A stretch of 64,000 bases of DNA from Photobacterium swingsii (GTDB lineage: Bacteria > Pseudomonadota > Gammaproteobacteria > Enterobacterales > Vibrionaceae), in the NCBI RefSeq assembly GCF_024346715.1, contig NZ_AP024852.1, positions 3,720,001 through 3,784,000 on the forward strand, read 5' to 3'. Below the pieces are notes generated by a model. That model ran no database searches. It was given only the letters and a program-made list of their open reading frames with translations, and was not told where the DNA came from. A program made the position numbers and the translations under genes. This document shows positions 46,668 through 55,087 of this stretch, piece after piece. The stretch's first letter is position 1, and each line of letters opens with the position of its first letter.

Positions 46668-46705
46668 TGTTTGCTCAAACCTTCACGCAATCCAGTTACC
46701 ACTCA

Positions 46706-47359
46706 TCAAATAGGTTTTACGTATAAATAGATCGCGAAGAAATGACAAATGGTGCCGCCTAAGACAAATAAATGCCAAATCGCATGATTGTAAGGAATAC
46801 GCTTATTGACGTAGAACACCACACCCAGCGAGTAAATCACCCCGCCCAATCCCAGCAGCACTAAACCGCCAGTCGCTAAAGATAAAGACAGCTGGTACAC
46901 CGCAATCAACGCTAGCCATCCCATCACCAAATAGGTAGCCAGTGATAACTTTTTAAAACGGTATACAAACATAATCTTAAGGGCGATCCCCAATAGCGCA
47001 AGCCCCCAAATTACCGCCATCAATGTCATGGCAAGTGGGGTACGTAATGTGATCAACAAAAATGGGGTATAGGTCCCTGCGATCAGTAAATATATCGCGC
47101 AGTGATCTAAGGTTTTCAACACTCGCTTCGCTTTTTCTAGCGTAATCGCGTGATACAGGGTCGACGCTAAATACAGCAAAATCATGCTGCCGCCATAAAC
47201 GCTTAAACTGGCGATACTCATTGTATCGGCATTCAGATCATTCGCCTGAACCAGTAGTAACACTAATCCGACGATACCAAACAGCATGCCAAGACCATGA
47301 CTCACGCTGTTGGCAATCTCTTCGGCTACCGAATATTGCGGCCCGGCATTCTTGTTCAT
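46706..47359 (-). CDS. TrhA / hemolysin III family membrane protein (YqfA-like)
   Basis: A 217-residue protein with seven hydrophobic segments (E. coli YqfA 219). Family marks are [20 protein letters not shown] at the N-terminus, STLYHAIT with the conserved His, [16 protein letters not shown], and [20 protein letters not shown] with the metal-binding His pair near the C-terminus. It belongs to the PAQR/HlyIII superfamily. The hemolysin name reflects one Bacillus protein; roles in membrane lipid homeostasis have been reported for relatives. Monocistronic and convergent with trkH. Confidence 0.9.
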   Translation of the reverse strand: MNKNAGPQYSVAEEIANSVSHGLGMLFGIVGLVLLLVQANDLNADTMSIASLSVYGGSMILLYLASTLYHAITLEKAKRVLKTLDHCAIYLLIAGTYTPFLLITLRTPLAMTLMAVIWGLALLGIALKIMFVYRFKKLSLATYLVMGWLALIAVYQLSLSLATGGLVLLGLGGVIYSLGVVFYVNKRIPYNHAIWHLFVLGGTICHFFAIYLYVKPI

Positions 47360-47495
47360 TTGTTATCGCTCCTAATAGAGTTAACACTCAGCTTAAGAGC
47401 AGTATCGCACAACTTAGCGTACACTTGTACGCTGAAATTGCATTAATCTGTATTTTTACTGCCAACGCAATGAAGCCTCTTCCAACTCGCCATCA

Positions 47496-48284
47496 TTAGG
47501 TTGTTTCATCAAGGAAAGCCACCACTTGCTCACCCGCCGCCTCCGGTGAGCAATCAGCACTGATTTGCAATTCACGCTTCAACTCACCACGTCCAAGAAA
47601 ACCCGCCAACATACCTGACACACCTTTCAAGCGACGATCTACTTCAAACCAGAGTTGTAGCCCTTGCTCATCACGATACGCAACCACTTCCAATTCACGC
47701 CAACGCCCATGAAATGGACCGGAAACCGGTACAAATTCAAACTCTTGTACGAAAGGCAGCGCAAAGCCTTTTGCCGCTTCACATTCCACCTGACGAATAC
47801 GCAGCCCCACTTGCTCTAATGCCGTGAACACTCCATCCATCAAAGGCTCAGGGCGAACCGTCAGTGTATCTTTATCTTTCGGATCAACCGCCATCGCAAT
47901 ATCTAGCGAGGTATCGAGCCAGACTTGGGCATCGCCAATCGTCACAGGGGTGTTAAATGGAAGATCGAGGGTAAAAGCAAACTGCCGTTCCTCTTGAGCA
48001 CCAATGACAAACGCTTCAGGCAAAGACCACTCCGCCAATTTACAGGTTTGTGGGATTTTTTCTTTCCGTTGATCGCTATCGCCGCGCCCTGTTGTCACTT
48101 CATCAAGATAGCGGCAGCACAACACCAAGTGAATATTATCGATCTGCTGCTCAGTCGCACCACCTTGCACTCGAACTTCAATCGGCAAGGGCTGCCCAGG
48201 GATCAAAACATCATGAGGTAAAATCGTATCGACTTTAGCAGCGCCGATACCAAAACTGGCGAGACTCTTACGAAATAAAGACAT
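47496..48284 (-). CDS. Spo0M-like (SpoOM) arrestin-fold protein
   Basis: A 262-residue cytosolic protein starting MSLFRKSLASFGIGAAKVDT, which together with LPHDVLIPGQPLPIEVRVQG and FALPFVQEFEFVPVSGPF is typical of the Spo0M family. Spo0M of Bacillus affects sporulation control and has an arrestin-like fold; in gammaproteobacteria the function is unknown. The start at ATG 48284 has AAGGAGG six bases upstream and is clearly better than the longer frame. No linked genes suggest a pathway. Confidence 0.85.
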   Translation of the reverse strand: MSLFRKSLASFGIGAAKVDTILPHDVLIPGQPLPIEVRVQGGATEQQIDNIHLVLCCRYLDEVTTGRGDSDQRKEKIPQTCKLAEWSLPEAFVIGAQEERQFAFTLDLPFNTPVTIGDAQVWLDTSLDIAMAVDPKDKDTLTVRPEPLMDGVFTALEQVGLRIRQVECEAAKGFALPFVQEFEFVPVSGPFHGRWRELEVVAYRDEQGLQLWFEVDRRLKGVSGMLAGFLGRGELKRELQISADCSPEAAGEQVVAFLDETT

Positions 48285-48557
48285 GCATCCTCCTTGCGCA
48301 TTGCATCGATACGGCAAGAAAGTTGCTGCACTATCGATGATGCAGACGAATAGTGAATAATCATCATGCTAAAGATAAGTTGACTCTATCTTGTACAGTC
48401 CACTTAAAAATCGCAAGTCTATTTAGTAAGTTACAATCTAGACAATAAGCCGGTGTAGAAAGGGCAAGTAAGGGAAGTCATTAAAAATGAAGCCGGCAAA
48501 TAGGAAAGGTAAGAATGCGGAGCACCTGCCACAAATAGCAAGGCTCCGTCCTAACGA

Positions 48558-49235
48558 TTACTTCAATAGCTCAATCGTCGCTTTGCGAGCCGCTTCTGGG
48601 TCTCGCGCTAAAATACCATCAACCACTTTTTGGTGAAGCTCAAGCTTCAACATACGTTCACGCGTAATAATACGGAAGTAGCTCTCAAAGACAGCCTTGA
48701 ACAAGTTGCCAAATGGGCTGATAAAGTGGTTACCCGAGGCAAAATAAATCAACTGATGAAAGCGGGTATCAACCGCAATCCAACGCTCTTGATCAAACTG
48801 CTCACCGAGTTTGTGCATTTCATGTACCAAGCTCGCCAACTCATCACGATCGGCATCACTGGCATTGAGCGCCGTACACGCAGCGGCTTCAGGCTCTAAG
48901 GTTAAACGCACACGCTGAAACTCTTCAACCAACTCACCCGAATCATCAAAATCGAGCCACGCTAATAAGTCTTGATCGAGGTAGTTCCAGTTACGTTTTG
49001 GTAATACCCGAGTACCAATACGCGGACGTGGCAGCACCATACCTTTGGCCGCCAACATTTTAATTGCTTCGCGTACCGCCGTTCGACTTACACCGTACAT
49101 TTCACCCAGCTCAACTTCACCCGGTAAGATATCACCCGGTGGCGTTTCACCTTTTAAAATACGCTGACCAATTGACTCAGCTAACCGATACGACAGGTTT
49201 CGGCTAGTGACTAACCGTTGCTGATCTCGCTCCAT
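48558..49235 (-). CDS. GntR-family regulator with FCD ligand domain
   Basis: A 225-residue repressor. Residues about 12-75 form the GntR winged helix (LAESIGQRILKGETPPGDIL, then YGVSRTAVREAIKMLAAKGM, VLPRPRIGTRV). The remainder is the all-helical FCD domain, with metal-ligand candidates in DTRFHQLIYFASGN (Asp, His) and later His. The phrase NWNYLDQDLLAWLDF resembles sugar-acid regulators such as DgoR. The ligand and targets are unknown, and no catabolic genes are adjacent. Confidence 0.88.
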   Translation of the reverse strand: MERDQQRLVTSRNLSYRLAESIGQRILKGETPPGDILPGEVELGEMYGVSRTAVREAIKMLAAKGMVLPRPRIGTRVLPKRNWNYLDQDLLAWLDFDDSGELVEEFQRVRLTLEPEAAACTALNASDADRDELASLVHEMHKLGEQFDQERWIAVDTRFHQLIYFASGNHFISPFGNLFKAVFESYFRIITRERMLKLELHQKVVDGILARDPEAARKATIELLK

Positions 49236-49602
49236 TATTCCCCCTCAAAGGCTCTTTTTATAATAGTTGCCAATTTATTTTATCGCTGCTCTATATTGAT
49301 CAGCCTAATACGGCGCAATTAGACCACAAAGCCAGCATGGTGAAACGGCTTATCTTCACACTTGTATCAGATATCCGTTTTTTTGCGTTTTTTATGAGCC
49401 ACTATCATCCAAAACAAAAGAATACATTGTTCATAATTCACTCGACTATATAAAAGCTTGCTGGTATCCTAGCCGCGTTTTCTGACGGTAAGTATCACGC
49501 TAAACACCAAGGTCATGACACTCCAATCCGCCACAGTGCTAGCGTAATCTCATTTGTAATCCATTTTTGGCCATGGATGTGCCTGATTAGTAGGTAAAAA
49601 CC
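49236..49602. other. Intergenic region upstream of a candidate small ORF
   Basis: 367 bases. A plausible plus-strand promoter is present: -35 TTGTTC at 49427-49432, 16-base spacer, -10 TATAAA at 49449-49454. It would leave a leader of about 150 bases before the ATG at 49603. The minus-strand promoter of the GntR gene must also lie here but is not clear. Nothing else is recognised. Confidence 0.4.
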
Positions 49603-49776
49603 ATGCGCCCAATGACTTTCGCTCGCTCTAATACCCGTAGTCCATCTCTGTCTCGTACCACTTCGCATGCGCCACGCTTTAAAGCTCGCACTGCACCGCA
49701 AGTGTCGGCTGACATTCACCAGATGCCAAGTCAAACCATGATTGCCACAAAAAAAACTGGTGAGAAAGCAGCATAG
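49603..49776 (+). CDS. Candidate small basic protein, 57 residues
   Basis: ATG 49603 opens a 57-codon frame rich in Ser, Thr, Arg and Pro (starting MRPMTFARSNTRSPSL, ending KKTGEKAA). A promoter-like pair lies about 150 bases upstream, and a hairpin with stem GGCAGCA/TGCTGCC (about 49792-49811) follows the stop, so a short transcript is plausible. The ribosome site (TAGG) is weak. I recognise no family, and it could also be an untranslated RNA. Confidence 0.35.
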   Translation: MRPMTFARSNTRSPSLSRTTSHAPRFKARTAPQVSADIHQMPSQTMIATKKTGEKAA

Positions 49777-49890
49777 CCAGAGAGATTACAGGGCAGCAGA
49801 CCTTGCTGCCTTCCTTTCAGAATCCATCTTGGTATACTTTATCCACAATAAAAACATGACAATTTATTCAGCCTTCATTGTGGAGAAAAA

Positions 49891-50157
49891 ATGAAAACCC
49901 ACCGCGTTAACGAACTGATTGAACTGATCCACCCTGAGTGGAAAAAGAACCCAGAACTTAACCTGATCGAGTTCCTGCTAGAGCTAGCGAAAGAAGCTAA
50001 GTTTGAAGGCAAGCTCGAAGATCTGACCGACGATGTTCTGATTTACCACCTTAAAATGCGCAACAGCGATCAAAAAGAAATGATCCCTGGTTTAGCGAAA
50101 GATTGTGAAAATGACTTTAAAACCGCTATTTTACGTGCGCGTGGCATCATTAAATAA
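49891..50157 (+). CDS. yihD: DUF1040 protein YihD
   Basis: An 88-residue protein (E. coli YihD 89) beginning [19 protein letters not shown] and containing [18 protein letters not shown] and [13 protein letters not shown]. Function unknown. A -10-like TATACT at 49833-49838 and a GGAG ribosome site precede it. In E. coli, too, yihD lies close to srkA and dsbA, so the neighbourhood supports the call. Confidence 0.92.
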   Translation: MKTHRVNELIELIHPEWKKNPELNLIEFLLELAKEAKFEGKLEDLTDDVLIYHLKMRNSDQKEMIPGLAKDCENDFKTAILRARGIIK

Positions 50158-50432
50158 TTCACACTAATCCTTCATCTTCGCAAGTTAACATTGGGTGAGC
50201 ACACTTGGTTTCTTCACTGTTCACCTGATGTTTTTTCTCCTCACTTTCCTTCTGTTATAGCCTAAAAACGCTTGTTCTGTACCGATTACAGAAATTATGA
50301 CCGTGCTAGAGTAATCCGCAAACCGACTGTTATATAATCAGTTGATAACATACGCGTATCATTTATAGCGATCAGGCAACGTATCTGATCAAACTGCACA
50401 CCTTTGCGTGGGCACCCAAGGAAAGTAATGTC

Positions 50433-51863
50433 ATGAGCCAAGATAAAATAAAGATTAAGGATGTCACCCCGCAACAATTCAACCCCAAAACCCATAAAGG
50501 CAACGCCGATCGTTTTAACCCCAGTAACCGCATCTATGTCCGGGCTGTAAAAGGGATTTATCAACAATTACGCCAACGAATGGGTTGGGTATTGATGGTA
50601 CTCTTTATGGGGATACCTTGGATTCCCTACGGTGATCGCCAAGCCATATTGCTCGATATCGGCCAGCAGCAATTTAATTTCTTTGGCACCACATTGTGGC
50701 CACAAGACCTAACCTTACTCGCCACCGTTTTCATGATAGCGGCCTTTGCCTTATTTTTTGTCACCACTTTTTTAGGCCGAGTCTGGTGTGGCTATTTTTG
50801 CCCACAAACCGTATGGACCTTTATTTATATTTGGTTTGAGGAAAAGCTCGAAGGGGCAGCCAACAAGCGCCGTAAGCAAGATGGCATGAAGCTCACACCT
50901 AAACTCCTGTTTCGAAAAGCGCTCAAGCACATTGCTTGGATTGCGGTCGCTTTATTAACAGGACTGACATTTGTTGGGTACTTTGTTCCGGTTAAAACAC
51001 TGTTTATCGATTTCTTCACCTTTAACACCAGTTTTTCGGCAGGATTTTGGGTGTTATTTTTTGCAGGTTGCACCTATGCCAATGCTGGTTGGATGCGCTC
51101 GATTGTGTGTATTCACATGTGCCCTTATGCGCGCTTCCAATCTGCCATGTTTGATAAAGATACCTACATTGTTGGCTATAACACCGACCGTGGTGAAACC
51201 CGTGGTCCACGACCTCGCAAAAAAGATCCGAAAGCACTTGGGCTTGGTGACTGTATTGACTGTAACTTGTGCGTACAAGTGTGTCCCACAGGGATCGATA
51301 TTCGTGATGGCCTTCAGTATGAGTGCATCAACTGTGGTGCCTGTGTCGATGCTTGCGATGAAACCATGGATCGCATGGGCTATGAAACACGCTTAATCAG
51401 CTACACCACAGAACACAAATTAGAAGGGAAGCACACCAAGGTGATGCGTCCTAAACTGATCGGCTACGGGGCGGTCATGATCGCCATGATAGGGCTGTTT
51501 TTCGTTTTACTCGCCAGTGTGAATCCGATGGGGTTAGACGTTATTCGCGATCGTAGCCAGCTGTTCAAAGAAAACAACGATGGCTTAATTGAAAACACAT
51601 ACACCTTAAAAATTCTAAATAAAACCCAGCAAGCGCGAACTTACCAACTCTCTGTTGATGGGCTAGATGGTGTGGAATGGTACGGTGCCCAAACGGTCAA
51701 TGTGGCAGCAGGTGAAATTTATACCTTGCCGATCAGCCTTGGGATCGACCCATATGATCTGACAACACCAATTGCTGATATCACCTTCATTATGCAAGAC
51801 ACCGCTAGCGATGCGGGGGAGCCATTACACACGGAAAGTCGCTTCATCGGCGAGCTACGTTAA
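50433..51863 (+). CDS. ccoG: Cytochrome c oxidase accessory protein CcoG (RdxA/FixG type)
   Basis: A 476-residue membrane ferredoxin-like protein needed for copper delivery to cbb3-type oxidases. Four to five membrane helices lie in the first 215 residues, with a Cys pair in WCGYFCPQTVW (about 118-123). Two 4Fe-4S motifs follow: CIDCNLCVQVCPTG (about 273-286) and CINCGACVDACDE (about 298-309). A further helix (about 340-362) and a C-terminal immunoglobulin-like domain of the FixG type complete it. No cco structural genes are in the window, so this is a stand-alone copy next to yihD. Terminator at 51926-51953. Confidence 0.93.
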   Translation: MSQDKIKIKDVTPQQFNPKTHKGNADRFNPSNRIYVRAVKGIYQQLRQRMGWVLMVLFMGIPWIPYGDRQAILLDIGQQQFNFFGTTLWPQDLTLLATVFMIAAFALFFVTTFLGRVWCGYFCPQTVWTFIYIWFEEKLEGAANKRRKQDGMKLTPKLLFRKALKHIAWIAVALLTGLTFVGYFVPVKTLFIDFFTFNTSFSAGFWVLFFAGCTYANAGWMRSIVCIHMCPYARFQSAMFDKDTYIVGYNTDRGETRGPRPRKKDPKALGLGDCIDCNLCVQVCPTGIDIRDGLQYECINCGACVDACDETMDRMGYETRLISYTTEHKLEGKHTKVMRPKLIGYGAVMIAMIGLFFVLLASVNPMGLDVIRDRSQLFKENNDGLIENTYTLKILNKTQQARTYQLSVDGLDGVEWYGAQTVNVAAGEIYTLPISLGIDPYDLTTPIADITFIMQDTASDAGEPLHTESRFIGELR

Positions 51864-51925
51864 TGTCTGAAAAGACAGTCACTCAGCAACGTCGCTATTG
51901 TTAGCGCACCTCTTTGCAAGCCTCA

Positions 51926-51953
51926 GAAAAGGACCAGCACAGGTCCTTTTTTG
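51926..51953 (+). terminator. Terminator after ccoG
   Basis: AAAAGGACC-AGCACA-GGTCCTTTTTTG, about 60 bases beyond the ccoG stop. Confidence 0.85.
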
Positions 51954-51999
51954 ATCTAGTGGTATACTCTTTCCCATTCATTCGGCTGTGGACACCTCC

Positions 52000-52986
52000 A
52001 TGACACAACAAAGCTTTAGTTTTTCTGATCTCACCCCTGATTTATTGCTTGATGCCTTAGACAGTACTGGCATCCGTGCAGAATCAGGCCTGTTAGCACT
52101 TAATAGCTATGAAAACCGAGTTTATCAATTTCAAGCAGAAGATCGTTCGCGCTATGTCGTCAAGTTCTACCGTCCTCAGCGTTGGAGCAACGAACAAATC
52201 CAAGAAGAACACGACTTCAGCCATGAGCTGGTTGAACAAGACATTCCCATCGCTGCTCCCATTAAGCTCGACGGTGAAAGCTTGCTACATTACCAAGGCC
52301 ACCGCTTTGCCTTATTCCCGAGTGTTGGCGGACGTCAATTTGAAGTGGATAATTTTGATCAGCTTGAAGGTGTGGGGCGCTTTCTTGGCCGTATTCACCA
52401 AGTTAGCCAAGGCTCCGCTTTCAAACACCGTCCGACGATCGGCTTAGAAGAATATTTACATCAGCCGCGTCAGATCCTCGAAAATGCTGATTTTATTCCC
52501 GATCACCTGAAAAATGTTTTCTTTGCCGATCTAGATACTTTGATTGGTGAACTGAGCCAACAATGGCATAGCAACTGGCAGCCCCTACGTTTACATGGTG
52601 ATTGCCACCCAGGCAATATTTTATGGCGTGATGGCCCGATGTTTGTCGATCTCGACGATGCCCGTAACGGTCCTGCCATTCAAGATTTATGGATGCTATT
52701 AAATGGCGATCGTCATGACCAGCTGGCCCAGCTCGATACCATTCTTGAAGGTTATAATGAATTTGCTGATTTTAATCATAATCAGCTGCAACTAATTGAG
52801 CCTTTACGCGGTCTTAGAATGGTGCATTATATGTCTTGGCTTGCTAAACGTTGGCAGGATCCTGCATTCCCACGGGCGTTCCCTTGGTTTGCAGACAATA
52901 AGTACTGGGAAGGCCAAGTGCTCGCATTTAAAGAACAAATTGCAGCACTGCATGAGGCACCGCTACAGCTTATGCCACAATGGTAA
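52000..52986 (+). CDS. srkA: Stress-response kinase SrkA (YihE)
   Basis: A 328-residue protein kinase of the choline-kinase-like fold, exactly the length of E. coli YihE, reported to counter stress-induced programmed death. The phosphate-transfer core is visible: LRLHGDCHPGNILWRDGP (catalytic Asp/Asn loop) followed by FVDLDDARNGPAIQDLWML (metal Asp). ENRVYQFQAEDRSRYVVKFY supplies the Lys of the N-lobe. I prefer ATG 52000 to the GTG four codons earlier because of the length match. dsbA follows, as in E. coli. Confidence 0.95.
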   Translation: MTQQSFSFSDLTPDLLLDALDSTGIRAESGLLALNSYENRVYQFQAEDRSRYVVKFYRPQRWSNEQIQEEHDFSHELVEQDIPIAAPIKLDGESLLHYQGHRFALFPSVGGRQFEVDNFDQLEGVGRFLGRIHQVSQGSAFKHRPTIGLEEYLHQPRQILENADFIPDHLKNVFFADLDTLIGELSQQWHSNWQPLRLHGDCHPGNILWRDGPMFVDLDDARNGPAIQDLWMLLNGDRHDQLAQLDTILEGYNEFADFNHNQLQLIEPLRGLRMVHYMSWLAKRWQDPAFPRAFPWFADNKYWEGQVLAFKEQIAALHEAPLQLMPQW

Positions 52987-53112
52987 CCAAGCGTTAGTAA
53001 CACAAATCACTGTGACAACAATCAATAATTACAAGGGATTGATCCCAACCAAAATCGTACTGTGAGACATCGTTAATCAGTACCACTAACTACACCAAAT
53101 AAGGGAGACTTC

Positions 53113-53721
53113 ATGCGTATAATGAAGACAATTTTAGCGATTGCCAGTGCCACACTGTTATCGTTTTCTGTACAAGCGGCTAAATTCACCGAAGGGGATT
53201 ACTACAAGGTATTGGAATTACCTAAGTCTTCAACACCTATAGTTACCGAATATTTTTCATTCTTCTGCCCACACTGTAATAGTTTTGAGCCTATGATTCA
53301 GCAGCTCAAAAAGACCCTGCCTGAAAACGCAAAATTCCAAAAGAATCACGTTTCTTTCATGGGTGGCCCTATGGGTAAATCATTGAGCAAAGCTTACGCG
53401 ACCTCAATCACCTTAGGTGTCGATGATAAGATGACCCCTGTGCTATTTAACCGTATTCACGGTATGCAAAAAGCCCCACGCAGCGATGCTGAGCTACGCC
53501 AAATTTTCTTAGATGAAGGCGTGAAAGCTGAAGACTACGACGGCGCTTTCAATAGCTTTGCGGTGAACTCTATGGTTAACCGTTACAATAAAGCCTTCCA
53601 AGATAGTGGCCTAACAGGTGTTCCTGCGGTTGTGGTGAACAATAAATACCTAGTACAAACCGGTGAAATTGAATCGGCTGAAGAGTATTTTGAGTTGGTT
53701 AATTTCTTGCTTAAAAAATAA
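53113..53721 (+). CDS. dsbA: Periplasmic thiol:disulfide oxidoreductase DsbA
   Basis: A 202-residue precursor with signal peptide ([18 protein letters not shown], cleaved before AKF about residue 23). The thioredoxin fold carries active site CPHC at Cys52-Cys55 and the cis-proline TGVPAVVV near 170. It introduces disulfides into exported proteins. A GGGAGA ribosome site precedes ATG 53113; a second ATG three codons later is also possible. It follows srkA at 126 bases and ends in a strong bidirectional hairpin. Confidence 0.97.
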   Translation: MRIMKTILAIASATLLSFSVQAAKFTEGDYYKVLELPKSSTPIVTEYFSFFCPHCNSFEPMIQQLKKTLPENAKFQKNHVSFMGGPMGKSLSKAYATSITLGVDDKMTPVLFNRIHGMQKAPRSDAELRQIFLDEGVKAEDYDGAFNSFAVNSMVNRYNKAFQDSGLTGVPAVVVNNKYLVQTGEIESAEEYFELVNFLLKK

Positions 53722-53743
53722 GAAATAACAGCTACCAAATTTC

Positions 53744-53771
53744 CAAAAAAGGGCACCTGCGCCCTTTTTTT
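53744..53771. terminator. Terminator between dsbA and the comM fragment
   Basis: AAAAAAGGGC-ACCTGC-GCCCTTTTTTT: hairpin with U-runs on both strands, serving both convergent genes. Confidence 0.88.
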
Positions 53772-53792
53772 ATTTTTGATAATGCCCTTAAG

Positions 53793-54407
53793 TCATACAA
53801 CTTGCGCACTTAACTGCTTCAACAACCGATCCATCGCCCGATAGCCCAACGCTTCCGCTAAATGACAACGCGAAATCTGACTGTCTCCCGCCAAATCAGC
53901 AATGGTACGCGCTACCTTGATGATCCTGTGATACGCACGAATGGATAAGCCCAATTGATGAAGCGCTGTTTCGAGAAAGGTCGCATCCGCCTTGGCTAGG
54001 CCACAATAACGGTCTAACTCTCGGGTCGATAGCAGGGCATTCACTTTATCCGAACGTTCAACCATCAACTGCCTCGCCTGCAGTACCCGCGCTTGGATCA
54101 CCGCTGTCGGCTCTCCCCGATCGCCCCCTTCAGCCAATGTGCCGCGTGGCAATAATGGGATCTCAATCGACATATCAAAACGGTCCAATAGCGGCCCAGA
54201 AAGGCGACTTAAATAACGTAAAATCGCCTGTGGATTGGTCCGTGATTGGTTACCTTCGTAATAGCCTGTTGGGCTAGGGTTCAAGGCACCGATAAGCTGA
54301 AAACGAGCAGGGAAGGTCGCTTTACTGGTCGCGCGAGAAATCACAATCTCCCCTGACTCTAGCGGCTCACGCAATGAGTCCAACACTTTACGTTCAAACT
54401 CTGGCAT
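53793..54407 (-). pseudogene. comM: comM (YifB) 3' fragment, interrupted by an integrative element
   Basis: The last 204 codons of ComM, the Mg-chelatase-type AAA+ helicase that extends branch migration during natural transformation (about 507 residues when whole). The fragment starts at PEFERKVLDSLREPLESG, includes ARFQLIGALNPSPTGYY and LSRLSGPLLDRFDMSIEIP, and keeps the complete C-terminal domain (STRELDRYCGLAKADA to the end). In intact homologues the preceding residues are LFLDEL, the Walker B motif, so both Walker A and Walker B are lost. The ATG at 54407 is created at the junction where a Leu codon is expected. A stop codon lies 11 codons upstream in frame, inside the element. Confidence 0.93.
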
Positions 54408-54480
54408 TTTCCTAATATCAAGTTTGAGTAATAAATGTTGTCAATTTGAGGCTTTGAGTGTTGTCCGAGTTAGTGGAGCG
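54407..54480. repeat. Candidate left attachment end with direct repeats
   Basis: Directly at the comM junction the plus strand contains TTTGAG three times (near 54422, 54447 and 54455) and TGTTGTC twice (near 54435 and 54461), interleaved. Clustered short direct repeats of this type are expected for recombinase-binding arms. The crossover core itself cannot be fixed without the other end. Confidence 0.45.
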
Positions 54481-54919
54481 CATCGCTTCAGATGCTAGCG
54501 GAACGGTAGGTCATTTTTTCTATTTAGTCGAGAAAGTAGCTATGTTATCCGTTCAATCTGACGTCTTCATCTAGCCCCTCCTCATGAATGAGTATTCACT
54601 TAGTCGTTAGGTGCAACTACTGATTTAGTCACAAAGTTCAGATAAAGAGCAAAACTACCAGCTAAAACAGTTATGCCCCATTATCATTTTCAGCCATAAC
54701 ATGCGTGTTCGAAGACAACCGGAATTTACCCAAACCCTGCTCATGTGACGGCAACAAGACTCATGCAGTAAAAATGATTTTTTATGTTGGTAAGGTCGCT
54801 TCGGGACAACAGCGCCTTACTCCAACAACTTTAAGCGTTTCATACCCCTACCATTTTCTTTTCGTTGACTTTAGTCACAAAAATTGAGTGGCTACTGAAG
54901 CTATGTTCTTCTAAACTTT
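54481..54919. other. Non-coding left arm of the element
   Basis: About 440 A/T-rich bases. A 60-codon frame at 54705-54887 has no ribosome site or coding look. A hairpin (GTTGG-TAAGGTCGCT, loop, AGCGCCTTA-CTCCAAC, 54786-54825) is present. Its GGGACAA-AGCGCCTTA part recurs after the kinase gene near 56936-56952. The promoter of the peptide/kinase pair must lie here but is not clear. Confidence 0.45.
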
Positions 54920-54949
54920 ATGCATATGGAAAAAGAGAGGTGCCTGAAG

Positions 54950-55087
54950 GTGAATAAGACAAGCGTATTTGTATGGATAGCATTAATTGTTTGGCTATTT
55001 ATGGTTGCTTGCTTTTTTGATTATATTGAAAAAGAAAGCTCTATACCTGTTATCCATGAATTCCATCTGGAGGACTCAAGTGAATAA
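54950..55087 (+). CDS. Small single-helix membrane peptide coupled to the sensor kinase
   Basis: GTG 54950 opens a 45-codon frame; an in-frame ATG at 54920 would add ten residues. GAGAGG lies nine bases before the GTG. The product is one hydrophobic helix (SVFVWIALIVWLFMVACFF) followed by an acidic tail ending HEFHLEDSSE. Its stop overlaps the GTG start of the kinase by eight bases, and GGAGG for the kinase sits inside its last codons. Tight coupling suggests a partner or regulator of the kinase. No known family recognised. Confidence 0.6.
   Translation: MNKTSVFVWIALIVWLFMVACFFDYIEKESSIPVIHEFHLEDSSE

Noticed and set aside
48300..48557. Fur box or small RNA between the Spo0M gene and the GntR gene
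   Set aside because: Only partial A/T dyads and a weak long-loop GGAGC/GCTCC hairpin; no convincing match.
50341..50410. FNR box upstream of ccoG
   Set aside because: A GATCAAA word is present but the TTGAT-N4-ATCAA dyad is not complete.
54420..54600. AbaR/Tn6022-like island in comM
   Set aside because: No DDE/TniA-type transposition genes are visible in the portion seen; the element encodes tyrosine recombinases.
54600..54850. Integron attC sites around the kinase cargo
   Set aside because: GTTRRRY-like words (for example GTTAGGT near 54605) occur, but no paired RYYYAAC at suitable spacing was found. The shared motif pair is imperfectly palindromic only on the left side.
54705..54887. 60-codon plus-strand frame in the left arm of the element
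   Set aside because: No ribosome site, atypical composition, and it runs through the hairpin/repeat motif.
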